From Spirosoma aerolatum (GTDB lineage: Bacteria; Bacteroidota; Bacteroidia; Cytophagales; Spirosomataceae): a stretch of DNA of 64,000 bases. Below the pieces are notes generated by a model. The model saw nothing but the letters and a program-made list of their open reading frames with translations. It ran no database searches and had not been told where the DNA came from. Where the stretch lies: NCBI RefSeq assembly GCF_002056795.1, contig NZ_CP020104.1, positions 1,561,001 to 1,625,000 on the forward strand, given 5' to 3'. Both the position numbers and the translations under genes were made by a program. Below are positions 43,799 to 53,091 of the stretch, piece by piece. The number at the start of each line of letters is the position of its first letter. Positions within the stretch are counted from its first letter, which is position 1.

Positions 43799-46700
43799 TT
43801 AGAATTTGACATTTAAACCAAATGTCGTAACCCGGGTAGCTGGCACAACTCCGTTGCTGACCGTACCATCACTTGTTTCAGGGTCAACACCGTTATACTT
43901 CGACCGATAGGTGGAGAAGATAAACGGCTGCTGAATGCTGGTAAATAGCCGGAGCGATTGCAGATGTAGTTTCGAAGTAATTGATGCCGGGAATGTATAA
44001 CCAAAGTTGATGTTCCGTACCTTCACAAACGAGCCGTCGAAGTAGATAATCGCCGTGTTATAGACTGGGAATTCCTGGCTGGAGTTAGGCCGTGGGAATT
44101 CGTTGGTTGGGTTATTGGGCGTCCAGTAATCTACTTTAATCTGCTCATAACGGCCTGCCAGTGCGTTGTTGTTCTGGTGGAAGCCACTCAAAATGGTTTG
44201 ACCGATCCGGGCATAGATGAAGAAGTTCAGGTCAAATCCTTTGTAGCTGAATCGGTTCGTAATACCACCACTCCAGGTCGGAATGTCAGATCCCAGATAT
44301 ACGCGGTCATCCGCTGTAATTTTGCCGTCGCCATTGGTATCCTGTACTTTAATCTGACCAACCGCACTCTGGTATGATTTCGCGGCATCGGCTTCATTGG
44401 TTTGCCAGATACCGGCTTTTTTGTAATCGTACATGGCCGTCAGGGGCTTGCCAATAAACCGTTTGTTACCTACATCATCAACGGCTCCATTGAACAGCGA
44501 GATGATGGCTTCTGTATTTTTCGTAAATACAATATCAGAAGTCCATTTAAAGCCGCTCTTTGTATTTACGTTTACGGTAGATATGCTGGCTTCTAAACCT
44601 TTGTTCTGCGTTTCGCCAATATTCTTGGTTACCGCATTAAAGCCGATTGAAGTAGGCAGCAGGTCAGACAGCAGCAGGTCAGTAGTACGCGTATTATATA
44701 ATTCGATAGCACCCGCTACCCGGCCGCGCCAAAGGCTAAAGTCAACACCAATGTTTGTAGTGGTCGAGGTTTCCCAGCGCAGATCGGCGTTGCCAATCGT
44801 TTCGGGGCGATAACCATAAGCAGGTGTAGTGCCAAAGGCGTATACGGTTCGGCCCAACAGTCCCTGCGTTTGATAAGGCGCTACCCCCTGGTTACCAACC
44901 GATCCACGGCTAACCCGTAATTTCAGCAGATCAACCCAGGAAGACCCCTTCATGAAGTCTTCGTTACTAATATTCCAGCCTAAAGCGATACCGGGGAAGT
45001 TACCGTATTTCGTATTCTCACCAAAACGGCTCGAACCATCCCGACGTATTGTAGCTGTCACCAGGTATTTGTCTTTATAGTCATAGTTAACCCGGCCCAT
45101 ATACGAGTTAATCGTCCATTGAACCAGACCGCTACCGACGCCCAGCACCGAACTGGCATTTCCTACATTGTAAAACGACTGAGTTTCGGCGGGTACCCCT
45201 TGTACTTGAATATTATTAAATTCCGAATTATCACGCTGAATGGATTGCAGAGCCGTAATGCCGAAGTTGTGGTCGCCAAGCTTCTTATTATAGGTCACTA
45301 CGTTTTCGAGCGTATAGTCGAAATTAAACGTAGCTGAGTTAGAAGCTTGCGGATCACCATTTTTTCGGGCATTGGTTAAAGAGCCAATGAAGCGGCCGTA
45401 TCGGTTGATGGTGAAATCAGGGCCGAAATTAACCCGGTATTTTAACCCGTCGAGGATATTTACTTCAGCATAAACGCTATTAAAAATCCGGTATTTCTTC
45501 CGTTCATCGATTTGAGCACCTGGTATAACCTCAGCAAGTGGATTGGTCAACAGCGCGTCGTTGGTTGGGAAGAAAATCAGGTTGCCGTTGTCGTCGTAGG
45601 GCCGTCCGAGCGGATTTTGCTGAAGGGTAAAGTTGTAGGGATTCAACGACTCGCCATTGCGCAGGCTGTACATCATATACGAGGCAATTCCTACTTTAAG
45701 CACCTTATTAATCTGGTGATCAATATTGGCACGCAGCGAATAACGGGTGAAATCCAGCCCTGGCATGATCCCTTTATCCTGGAAATAACCTGCCGAAATA
45801 TAGAACTGCGTTTTTTCGTTACCGCCCTGAACACCTATGGTGTGATTCTGCTGAAAACCCTGTTTCAGAATCAGCGACTGCCAGTCGGTGTTCCGATTGG
45901 CGGCAATACCAGCGGCTACGGCCGGGTCGCCACCCAGTACGGCTACCTTCGAGTCGGCATACGCATCAGCTACGCCCGTTGGAACGGGATTGCCGTTTGC
46001 GTCTTTGTAGTTGCCTGTGGTCCGGTAGGCCTCGCGTACAAATTCAGCAAATTCGGAACCGCTGAACAGGTGTACTTTATCCAGTACGTTGGTAACACCT
46101 ACATAGTTGTCATAGGTGATGGTCGTTTTACCGGTTGGATTCCCCCGCTTGGTGGTAACCAGTACAACGCCATTAGCACCCCGGGCACCATAGATGGCTG
46201 TTGCTGTAGCATCCTTCAGGATTTCCATGGAGGCAACATCGTTCGGGTTGATGTCTTCATATTCCCTCGCCAGTGGAATCCCATCTACTACATAAAGAGG
46301 ATCATTACCCGCATTAAACGAACGACGTCCACGAATCCGAATGGTTGGTACGGAGCCAGGTCGGCTACCTGATTGGGCCACATCCACCCCCGCTACCCGA
46401 CCCTGCATCGCCTGTCCAATGTTGGTAATGGGTTGTTCCGTGATTTGCTTTGGTGTAATCGACGAAATAGCCCCGGTAGTCTGGCTTTTCTTCTGTGTAC
46501 CGTACCCCACAACGACGACTTCGTTCAGCGCACGGGTATCGGTGCTAAGAGTTAGATTGATGGTCGACTTGTTGCCTACCGATACTTCTTGACTAACAAA
46601 GCCTACGGCTGAGAAAACAAGCACTGACTGACCAGCAGGCACATTGATCCGGTAGGTTCCTGATGCGTCGGTTGTTGTGCCGCGCGTGGTTCCTTTAACC

Positions 46701-46903
46701 GCTACGCTGACACCGGGGAGCCCGGAGTTGTCGTCACCCGATAGAACTTTACCCGTTACAACTCGTTCCTGAGTTGGGTTATCTATGGTTAATGAGTTGG
46801 TAGGTGGGGCACTGTAGGCCGGTTGACCTAGTAGTGCGAGTGCCGTAAGGCCAAGCAGAGGTAGCCACGATCTCCGTGGAGGTTGGGTAATTGTGTTTTG
46901 CAT
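43799..46903 (-). CDS. SusC/RagA-family TonB-dependent outer-membrane transporter
   Basis: A 1034-residue outer-membrane transporter. It has a signal peptide (about 1-31), a carboxypeptidase-D regulatory-like domain (about 46-122), the NEVVVVGYGTQKK TonB-box motif (127-139), a plug domain (about 145-255) and a long beta-barrel that ends TRVTTFGLNVKF. The short STN domain present in transporters that signal to FecR is absent: the mature protein goes directly from the signal peptide to the regulatory-like domain. It imports a ligand caught by SusD using TonB energy. The fecR gene lies 35 bases upstream. Confidence 0.95.
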   Translation of the reverse strand: MQNTITQPPRRSWLPLLGLTALALLGQPAYSAPPTNSLTIDNPTQERVVTGKVLSGDDNSGLPGVSVAVKGTTRGTTTDASGTYRINVPAGQSVLVFSAVGFVSQEVSVGNKSTINLTLSTDTRALNEVVVVGYGTQKKSQTTGAISSITPKQITEQPITNIGQAMQGRVAGVDVAQSGSRPGSVPTIRIRGRRSFNAGNDPLYVVDGIPLAREYEDINPNDVASMEILKDATATAIYGARGANGVVLVTTKRGNPTGKTTITYDNYVGVTNVLDKVHLFSGSEFAEFVREAYRTTGNYKDANGNPVPTGVADAYADSKVAVLGGDPAVAAGIAANRNTDWQSLILKQGFQQNHTIGVQGGNEKTQFYISAGYFQDKGIMPGLDFTRYSLRANIDHQINKVLKVGIASYMMYSLRNGESLNPYNFTLQQNPLGRPYDDNGNLIFFPTNDALLTNPLAEVIPGAQIDERKKYRIFNSVYAEVNILDGLKYRVNFGPDFTINRYGRFIGSLTNARKNGDPQASNSATFNFDYTLENVVTYNKKLGDHNFGITALQSIQRDNSEFNNIQVQGVPAETQSFYNVGNASSVLGVGSGLVQWTINSYMGRVNYDYKDKYLVTATIRRDGSSRFGENTKYGNFPGIALGWNISNEDFMKGSSWVDLLKLRVSRGSVGNQGVAPYQTQGLLGRTVYAFGTTPAYGYRPETIGNADLRWETSTTTNIGVDFSLWRGRVAGAIELYNTRTTDLLLSDLLPTSIGFNAVTKNIGETQNKGLEASISTVNVNTKSGFKWTSDIVFTKNTEAIISLFNGAVDDVGNKRFIGKPLTAMYDYKKAGIWQTNEADAAKSYQSAVGQIKVQDTNGDGKITADDRVYLGSDIPTWSGGITNRFSYKGFDLNFFIYARIGQTILSGFHQNNNALAGRYEQIKVDYWTPNNPTNEFPRPNSSQEFPVYNTAIIYFDGSFVKVRNINFGYTFPASITSKLHLQSLRLFTSIQQPFIFSTYRSKYNGVDPETSDGTVSNGVVPATRVTTFGLNVKF

Positions 46904-46938
46904 TGTAGGTTCGAGTAAGAGTTAATTATAAAAAGCAG

Positions 46939-47754
46939 CTAGGGTAATGATTTGTCCAAACTGGTTGGAACCTCAATCCACTCACCCGAGCGGAGCCGGA
47001 TGGGATTATGGTGTTTGACGAGCAGGTTGACGGCTCCCGACGTTAACGCGACTGACGTGCAGGCGGCTTGCTGACTAACCTGAAACGCTGTGCCGAGAGC
47101 TTCGATCGTGAGGTCGCTGGTATGTACCCGAAATAGTCGAGCCGATGTCGTATCATTCCGGTGCATGACAGAGAAATCGGCTTCGCCCTTCAACCACACT
47201 GCCCGGGGGGTATCGTCCGTCCAACGACGAGCATACCGGACCGAACTATTTGGGTATAAAGTAACGGTTGAGTTGTCGGGTAGGCGAATCTGCTGAGTTT
47301 GATGAGCGGATGTGCTAACCGTCGAAATTCGTTGGTTAGGACCATATTGCATCCACAAGGCCCAGCCGATTAGGAGCAGAACTCCCATAGCAGCAGCAAT
47401 CGTTCGGAAAAAGTACCACCAGCCAACTACAACCCTGACGTCTGGCTGAAGGGGGCGGAGGTCTTCCATGGTCTGGAGTGACTCCCGAATCCGGCCCCAT
47501 ACTGATGACATTTCATCGGCCGATAGTGCTGGTAAAGTAGACTGACTGCTTGTTAGAATGAGTTGACGAGCCGTCTCTATGGTTTCCGCACAATCTGGAT
47601 TTTGTGAAAGCCAATTTTGCCAGTAAGCCGCTACCTCATCGTCGTTGGGATGTTGCACCCAACGTACAAAAAGGTCATCAAGGGCAAGCTCCTCAATGGT
47701 GTAAGCAGAGTATGGCTTATGGGACACGGTAATTAGCTGTTGCGTGTAGGCCAA
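46939..47754 (-). CDS. FecR-family protein lacking the usual C-terminal domain
   Basis: A 271-residue membrane protein. An N-terminal cytoplasmic helical region (about 20-95), one membrane helix (about 115-135), and a periplasmic FecR beta domain (about 150-245: LPDNSTVTLYPNSSVRY, EALGTAFQV, VALTSGAVNL) are present. Typical Bacteroidota FecR proteins are about 330 residues and end with a DUF4974 domain that meets the STN domain of a SusC. This one stops just after the FecR domain. No ECF sigma gene is adjacent. It heads the susC-susD unit, so it may still regulate it. Confidence 0.85.
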   Translation of the reverse strand: MAYTQQLITVSHKPYSAYTIEELALDDLFVRWVQHPNDDEVAAYWQNWLSQNPDCAETIETARQLILTSSQSTLPALSADEMSSVWGRIRESLQTMEDLRPLQPDVRVVVGWWYFFRTIAAAMGVLLLIGWALWMQYGPNQRISTVSTSAHQTQQIRLPDNSTVTLYPNSSVRYARRWTDDTPRAVWLKGEADFSVMHRNDTTSARLFRVHTSDLTIEALGTAFQVSQQAACTSVALTSGAVNLLVKHHNPIRLRSGEWIEVPTSLDKSLP

Positions 47755-48290
47755 AGCGTCAGATATAAGGGTTTCTACTTATTAAAGGCATCGTTTAAGG
47801 GCAGAAAATTTGTCTGGCTATTTGTTAAGGTTACTGGATTATTCTTCGATAAAGCTTTATTATGTACTATTTTAGACTGTGATAATACCATTATAATATT
47901 CTGAAAAAAAATGGATAAAGAGAATAAAATTTCTCACTTTTTTTATGCAAGCGTTTCCGGGAACGTTGCCAAACCAAAAAATGTATGAGAATGTATGGAT
48001 AAAATGATAGAGAAAGCTAAATTAAAACAAGTTAATCCTGACATCTTTATAAAGAGTGTGTAAAGCTATAAATTGTATTAATCTAATAAATGCGGCTTTC
48101 AGTTAACGGCTTTGGCTTCTGGTTACTATACCTTCAGAGATCGATAGCTCTTAAAGCCAAAAGAGATTTTTAAAAAGAAATTGATGGTCATACCTAGGCT
48201 GCGTGTACTAATGCCAATTTCAACGCAACTGGATAACTGAACTACGAAAACCATTGGCTTCAGTTAGCGTTATTGATTTTATCTAACGTT
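47755..48290. other. 536-base intergenic region between divergent fecR and a secreted-protein gene
   Basis: A/T-rich region without a supportable gene. It contains a LacI-like operator candidate at 47947-47970 and must carry the promoters of both divergent genes. No clear TTTG-N19-TAnnTTTG pair was seen; a TATATCTG box occurs on the minus strand near 47770. Confidence 0.5.
47947..47970. promoter_or_regulatory. LacI-type operator candidate upstream of fecR-susC-susD
   Basis: The sequence GCAAGCGTTTCCGGGAACGT (continuing TGCC) is an imperfect palindrome around CCGG with half sites like GCAANCGTTTCC. It resembles LacI-family operators that contain an AACG/CGTT core. It is about 190 bases upstream of fecR. 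No LacI-family gene is in the window. Confidence 0.35.
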
Positions 48291-49106
48291 ATGAAACTTA
48301 TGCGTTTACTATGGAATACTATATATGTATGCTGCCTAGTCTGGATATTGACCGATAATCGTACGTTTGCGCAAGCAAAAGTGTCGATTGATGGGGAAAC
48401 TCGATTAAAAGAGAGAGCGACTCATCAAAAAACGGATACTCTGGCGAGTGAGATGCCTACGTCATTGACCTTTACAGCGTCGACCGATCAGCGCTTTACA
48501 TTTTTTAATGACACGCGCACGGAAGATAATCGTCGAACGCCCGTCAGTGTATACGGTATACGGGCTGGCTTTTTGTTTCCGCCAAGTCACCGACGGGCCA
48601 ATCTGAAAGGAGGACGAATGGCCAGTTTTAAGGCCGGGGCTGGGTTTTACTTCGTAAATCAGTCTTTAAATCAGCCAGGGTTGCTGCCTAATTCATCGGA
48701 ATCGGTCACTCGTCGTTTGCGAATGGCTACCGTATATTATGAACGCTATTTATACCGCCAGAAAGCGTTTGAAATTAGTATGCCACTTGAGCTAGGATAT
48801 GGTCATTCGCGGTATGAACGTAATGACGATGTTGCAGAGAAGCACGAACTGGCTCGTGGGGTTTTTATTCCGTTGGGCGTTGGCGTGTCGGGGGCCTACC
48901 ATTTTCCGAACGTACGCTGGCTACCTCCATTGCATTGGTTCGGTATTAATTTGTTGGTTGGTTATCGCTTCATTCTTAAAAAAGATATACCCGAAAGCCA
49001 GATTAATTATTCAGGCTTATACCTGTCGGTTGGGCCATCGTTTTTTTTGGAAAATCTCACAGCCGACATCAAGCAATGGGGGAAGAAGCGAAAGCGAAAT
49101 AAATAA
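48291..49106 (+). CDS. Secreted or outer-membrane protein of unknown function
   Basis: A 271-residue exported protein with a signal peptide (about 1-28, ending TFAQA). The mature part is rich in alternating aromatic and polar residues (KAGAGFYFVNQS, EISMPLELGYGHSRY, GLYLSVGPSFFLENL), typical of a small outer-membrane beta-barrel. The family is not recognised. ATG 48291 was chosen; the frame also opens at a TTG at 48273. The C-terminus is a basic tail. A terminator follows at 49119. Confidence 0.65.
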   Translation: MKLMRLLWNTIYVCCLVWILTDNRTFAQAKVSIDGETRLKERATHQKTDTLASEMPTSLTFTASTDQRFTFFNDTRTEDNRRTPVSVYGIRAGFLFPPSHRRANLKGGRMASFKAGAGFYFVNQSLNQPGLLPNSSESVTRRLRMATVYYERYLYRQKAFEISMPLELGYGHSRYERNDDVAEKHELARGVFIPLGVGVSGAYHFPNVRWLPPLHWFGINLLVGYRFILKKDIPESQINYSGLYLSVGPSFFLENLTADIKQWGKKRKRNK

Positions 49107-49118
49107 TGCTATATATAG

Positions 49119-49144
49119 AGACTGGGATTTATAAATCCCAGTCT
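49119..49144. terminator. Palindromic terminator between convergent genes
   Basis: A perfect 12-bp stem: AGACTGGGATTT (49119-49130) and AAATCCCAGTCT (49133-49144) with a 2-base centre. Confidence 0.7.
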
Positions 49145-49154
49145 GTTAAACTAA

Positions 49155-49604
49155 TCAGCTATTACTGGGGACAGCTTCTTCCCATTGGATACGAACCGCC
49201 TGCTCCACATCGGCATGCAGACACAGGGCAACCGGGCAGGTATGGGCGATCCGTTCCAGTCGGGCACGGGTTTGGTCGTCAGGGAAAAAAGCAACGCCTT
49301 CCCGGTTAGCCTGCAGGGTCAGATTGACTTCTATACGGGCTATTTTGCGGGGAAGCTGGGTCGTCATTATTTTAGTGACATCAAGTTTGCTACCTGTCAG
49401 GTCTATACCATCGCGTCGGGCGTTAATCGCCATAGTCGTGATGATGCAGGTGCCAAGCGCATTAGCGACCAGGTCAGTAGGCGAGAACGCTTCCCCTTTT
49501 CCCTGATTGTCGGTAGGGGCATCTGTATTGATATGTGTACCTGACTGGAGGTGTTCGCAATCGGTGCGAAGGTCGCCAATGTAGTCGATATGAATCGTTG
49601 CCAT
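49155..49604 (-). CDS. OsmC-family peroxiredoxin-like protein
   Basis: A 149-residue OsmC/Ohr-family protein that reduces organic hydroperoxides. The two conserved Cys are Cys53 in ALGTCIITTMAI and Cys123 in HTCPVALCLH. The Arg and Glu residues expected around GEAFSPTDLVANALG are partly visible. Cytoplasmic. Alone on its strand, with an unremarkable upstream region of 314 bases. Confidence 0.9.
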   Translation of the reverse strand: MATIHIDYIGDLRTDCEHLQSGTHINTDAPTDNQGKGEAFSPTDLVANALGTCIITTMAINARRDGIDLTGSKLDVTKIMTTQLPRKIARIEVNLTLQANREGVAFFPDDQTRARLERIAHTCPVALCLHADVEQAVRIQWEEAVPSNS

Positions 49605-49918
49605 GCTAATAAACGTATATCAAGTGGTTAGCTCAATGAGCCGATAAGAAAAATGCGTTCGATCGAGTAGATTGTATGGATCAGCTGATTCTCGGATTCG
49701 GGTACCGCCAACTGTATTGGAACTGTAGAGTCCAGAGAATCAATCGAATCCAGGGATTTAGCTTAAGGATACCATTCCCTAAAAATCCTTTACGAAATGG
49801 GGCTGGCTGCTATTTTAGCGTTAAACATATAAATAATGCTGTAGTTACGCTAATTGTGCAGACCGATTTTGCGAATACGTATAAAAATGTTTAGTTTTAA
49901 TTTTAGGATATCACGGAA
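49605..49918. other. 314-base region without a recognised gene
   Basis: Between divergent osmC-like and secreted-protein genes. It contains a 72-codon frame (49676-49894) with no family similarity, no signal peptide and no promoter box; I consider it non-coding. Small inverted words around GATTCTC occur at about 49690-49740. Confidence 0.5.
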
Positions 49919-50704
49919 ATGCGAACTCTATACAGATTACTTGGTCTTGCGTTGGGGGGATTACTTGTATCCGGGCAAGCTGTAACCGCTCAGAATACGG
50001 ATGGCGATGACGAGAGTTATCACACCATTACCACGTTTGGCATCACAACCAATACGAACTCAGGCATCATTGGCGGATTTTCCTATCGGCGTTCTAAACT
50101 GCTGGCGGGTAAATTAATGGGTATGCCTCAGTATCGGTATCTTAGTATAGAGATTGTTAATGTAAAACATCCTAAAGAAATTCAGTCTTCGCTTAACTCA
50201 GTTGGCTCACGATACATCGACGGTAAAGAAAATTACCTGTTCGTGTTACGTCCGCAGTATGGCCGGGAAGTGAAATTATTCCAGCGAAGTAGCGATGAAG
50301 GTATAGCCGTGAGTGGTATTTTAGCCGCAGGCCCTTCGTTGGGCATTATCAAGCCATATTATCTTGAAGTGTCCTATGGGAACTCGTCCCGAACGGTTCC
50401 GGCTTCTGAGGTAAATGGATTTGCCACAGCTACCGGCGAAACGGTTACGGGTGCCGGAGGGTTTTTTCAGGGCCTCGATCAGTCGAAACTGACGGTTGGC
50501 CTGAACGTAAAAGCGGCTTTAAATTTTGAATTAAGCGCCTTTAGAGCCAATACGACCGGCGTAGAAATCGGTTTCCTGGCTGAGATGTTTCCGAATAAAA
50601 TTGTGATCATCCCCAACCGCAGCCCCAACGGAAATCGGGAAGATGGGAACCGCAGTTTCTTTACATCCGCTTATTTAACCTTGTTTTTTGGGAGTAAGAA
50701 ATAG
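49919..50704 (+). CDS. Secreted or outer-membrane protein of unknown function
   Basis: A 261-residue exported protein with a signal peptide (about 1-24, ending AVTAQ). The mature part starts TDGDDESYHTITTFGITTNTNSGIIGGFSYRRSKL and ends TSAYLTLFFGSKK. The beta-strand-like alternation, the final aromatic and the absence of other membrane segments suggest a small beta-barrel. The family is not recognised. It is followed by a strong terminator at 50720-50796. Confidence 0.65.
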   Translation: MRTLYRLLGLALGGLLVSGQAVTAQNTDGDDESYHTITTFGITTNTNSGIIGGFSYRRSKLLAGKLMGMPQYRYLSIEIVNVKHPKEIQSSLNSVGSRYIDGKENYLFVLRPQYGREVKLFQRSSDEGIAVSGILAAGPSLGIIKPYYLEVSYGNSSRTVPASEVNGFATATGETVTGAGGFFQGLDQSKLTVGLNVKAALNFELSAFRANTTGVEIGFLAEMFPNKIVIIPNRSPNGNREDGNRSFFTSAYLTLFFGSKK

Positions 50705-50719
50705 GAATTGATAGGTGCT

Positions 50720-50796
50720 CGGAGTTCAAAGCGAGGAGGGCTAGCTCATCACCAGATTGAGCCTTACTCATCGCTTCGAACTCCGAACGCTTTTTT
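50720..50796 (+). terminator. Intrinsic terminator with T6 tract
   Basis: The arms CGGAGTTCAAAGCGA (50720-50734) and TCGCTTCGAACTCCG (50771-50785) pair at 14 of 15 positions, with extra partial pairing further in, and are followed by GAACGC and TTTTTT (50791-50796). Confidence 0.8.
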
Positions 50797-50846
50797 ATGA
50801 ACTTTCCGGCGGAAAAACGAATTTTGCTGGAAAGGATTGAGGAGCT

Positions 50847-51725
50847 ATGATTGAACTACCTGTAATACCCTCCGAACAACAAAGGAAGAAACGTCCCGAC
50901 TGGTTACGGGTCAAATTACCCATCGGCCCTGAATACGCCAAAGTTCGTAAACTCGTCGACGAGCATAAACTTCATACTATTTGCGAAAGCGGTAATTGCC
51001 CCAATATGGGTGAGTGCTGGGGGGCTGGAACGGCTACATTCATGATTTTAGGGAATGTCTGTACACGGAGCTGTACGTTTTGTGCAGTAGCCACCGGACG
51101 ACCTAATGAATATGATACCGACGAGCCCCGCCGAGTAGCCGAAGCTATTGTGCTGATGAAGGTAAAACATGCCGTTATCACATCGGTAAACCGCGATGAA
51201 CTCAAAGATCGGGGTGCCGAAATCTGGTATCAAACGGTCCGGCTGATCAAAGAAGCTTCGCCGACGACCACCATCGAGACCCTGATTCCCGACACAAAAG
51301 GAAATTGGGAGGCCCTGGAACGGATGATTTCGGCAGGTCAGGAAGTGGTGTCGCACAACATGGAAACGGTAGAACGACTATACCGACGCGTGCGTCCACA
51401 GGCGCGTTATGAACGCAGTCTGGAGCAGATTCGTCGTACCAAAGAATATGGTCAACGGACAAAATCGGGTATTATGCTGGGCCTTGGCGAAACGCATGAG
51501 GAAGTGTTCAAAGCGATGGACGATCTGGCCCAAAACGGACTGGATGTGCTGACGCTGGGCCAATATTTACAGCCGACCAAGATGCACCACGAAGTAATTG
51601 AGTGGATTCATCCTGAAACGTTTGCGATGTACCGTGAAGAAGGTTTAAAGCGTGGATTGAAATATGTAGAGTCGGGTCCACTGGTTCGTTCGAGCTATCA
51701 CGCCGAAAAACATGTGAATGTATAA
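50847..51725 (+). CDS. lipA: Lipoyl synthase
   Basis: A 292-residue radical-SAM enzyme that inserts two sulphur atoms into octanoyl groups of lipoate-dependent enzymes. The auxiliary cluster cysteines are Cys46, Cys51 and Cys57 in [13 protein letters not shown]. The SAM cluster motif CTRSCTFC has Cys72, Cys76 and Cys79. The C-terminal RSSYHA motif with the Ser ligand is present (near residue 283). Full length for the family. A terminator follows at 51772. Confidence 0.97.
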   Translation: MIELPVIPSEQQRKKRPDWLRVKLPIGPEYAKVRKLVDEHKLHTICESGNCPNMGECWGAGTATFMILGNVCTRSCTFCAVATGRPNEYDTDEPRRVAEAIVLMKVKHAVITSVNRDELKDRGAEIWYQTVRLIKEASPTTTIETLIPDTKGNWEALERMISAGQEVVSHNMETVERLYRRVRPQARYERSLEQIRRTKEYGQRTKSGIMLGLGETHEEVFKAMDDLAQNGLDVLTLGQYLQPTKMHHEVIEWIHPETFAMYREEGLKRGLKYVESGPLVRSSYHAEKHVNV

Positions 51726-51771
51726 GCGTACCTAAAACAATTTAGGCAGGTTCATTAGTTTAAAAGACGAG

Positions 51772-51800
51772 AGTCCGGACCCACACGGCCCGGACTTTTT
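51772..51800 (+). terminator. Intrinsic terminator after lipA
   Basis: AGTCCGG (51772-51778) pairs with CCGGACT (51790-51796), and the arm runs straight into TTTTT (51796-51800). Confidence 0.75.
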
Positions 51801-51809
51801 CGTTACTGC

Positions 51810-53006
51810 ATGAAAAAATACGATTTCATCATTGCGGGAGGAGGAATGGCAGGCCTAAGCCTGGCTTATTATTTGCTACAGTCGCCCTTACGTGACCGAC
51901 GCATCCTGATTCTGGACCGCGATCAAAAAAACCGTAATGACCGTACATGGTGTTTCTGGGAGCGTGATCCCAGAGAGCCACTCTCGCCACGTATCAATCA
52001 ACGTCTGGCTGCTACTCGCCCATTTGAGTCGATCCTGTTTCGGAGCTGGAAGTCGATTTCGTTTCATGGCACTACGTATTCCGGGCTGCTCGACATGGGC
52101 AGATACCGGTACAAAATGCTGCGCGGTATTGATTTTTACAGCTTTATGGAGGCTGAGCTAGCCAAGTGGCCTAATGTGGAACAAAAGCAGGCGACCATTC
52201 AGCGGATAAAAGATACGCCACAGGGTGGATTTATCATTGCCGATGATGAACCGTATATCGCTGACTATATTTTCGACAGCACCTTTGCTTTAAAACTTGA
52301 TCAACCCGAAAATCATAACCTGCTTCAGCATTTCAAAGGCTGGGTTATTCAAACGAAATCGCCCTGTTTTGACCCCCAACGCCCCGAAATTATGGACTTT
52401 CGCGTTGAACAGCACGGCGATTGCCGGTTTCTATATGTACTGCCTTTCGATGAACATACCGCACTGGTTGAGTTTACGTTGTTTAATGATACACTGCTTA
52501 CGGATGCGGAATATGAGGCCGATTTGCGCCAGTATATAGATCGGTATCTGCCTACAGGTGGGTATGTGATCTGTGAGACAGAATATGGCGTTATTCCTAT
52601 GTCGGATGAACCTACGCAGGAAAATCCTTCTGAGCATATAATCCGCATTGGTACGGCTGGTGGCTTTACAAAACCATCGACGGGCTATACATTCCAACGG
52701 ACACAACGGTATCTGCAAACTATTGTCAAAAACCTGACCGATACTGGAAAACCTAATCGAAAAGAACCCTGGTTTAAACGCCGTTTTAAGTTTTACGATA
52801 GTATTTTCCTGAATGTGCTGGAAAAACATCGCTATCCCGCCGATGATATCTTTACCCGAATCTATACAGAGAATCCTCGCCGTGTATTTAAATTTCTGGA
52901 CGAAGACACCTATTTTCTGGAAGAATTACGGCTATTCGCCACTATGCCATTCTGGCCCTTCTTATCCGCTTTTTTTGATGTACTACGAAGAAAGGTCGTT
53001 GGCTAA
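51810..53006 (+). CDS. crtY: Lycopene beta-cyclase (CrtY type)
   Basis: A 398-residue flavoprotein of the CrtY/CrtL family that closes both ends of lycopene to give beta-carotene. The dinucleotide-binding motif IIAGGGMAGLSLAYYLL is at residues 7-23 and the RTWCFW signature at 45-50. MDFRV and IGTAGGFTKPSTGYTF (about 282-297) are further family signatures, the latter binding FAD. The other carotenoid genes are not in the window. A cytochrome P450 gene that might modify carotenoids lies 2 kb away. Confidence 0.93.
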   Translation: MKKYDFIIAGGGMAGLSLAYYLLQSPLRDRRILILDRDQKNRNDRTWCFWERDPREPLSPRINQRLAATRPFESILFRSWKSISFHGTTYSGLLDMGRYRYKMLRGIDFYSFMEAELAKWPNVEQKQATIQRIKDTPQGGFIIADDEPYIADYIFDSTFALKLDQPENHNLLQHFKGWVIQTKSPCFDPQRPEIMDFRVEQHGDCRFLYVLPFDEHTALVEFTLFNDTLLTDAEYEADLRQYIDRYLPTGGYVICETEYGVIPMSDEPTQENPSEHIIRIGTAGGFTKPSTGYTFQRTQRYLQTIVKNLTDTGKPNRKEPWFKRRFKFYDSIFLNVLEKHRYPADDIFTRIYTENPRRVFKFLDEDTYFLEELRLFATMPFWPFLSAFFDVLRRKVVG

Positions 53007-53029
53007 TTGACCAAGTGTAGGGCTCCAAA

Positions 53030-53060
53030 TTTGGCCCGTGCTCAGAAACTCATAAATTTG
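53030..53060 (+). promoter_or_regulatory. Bacteroidota promoter of metK
   Basis: TTTG (53030-53033), exactly 19 bases, then TAAATTTG (53053-53060) match the -33/-7 consensus of Bacteroidota fully. Transcription would begin about 25 bases before the metK ATG. Confidence 0.8.
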
Positions 53061-53091
53061 TCGTTTTAAACCAAGTCATACGGATAGCGCA

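Noticed and set aside
45512..46372. Open frame of 286 codons on the plus strand opposite susC
   Set aside because: Antisense to a clear SusC gene; the translated sequence has no domain and mirrors the susC frame.
49676..49894. Open frame of 72 codons in a 314-base gap
   Set aside because: No promoter box, no signal peptide, no similarity to a family that I recognise, and a codon pattern unlike the neighbours.
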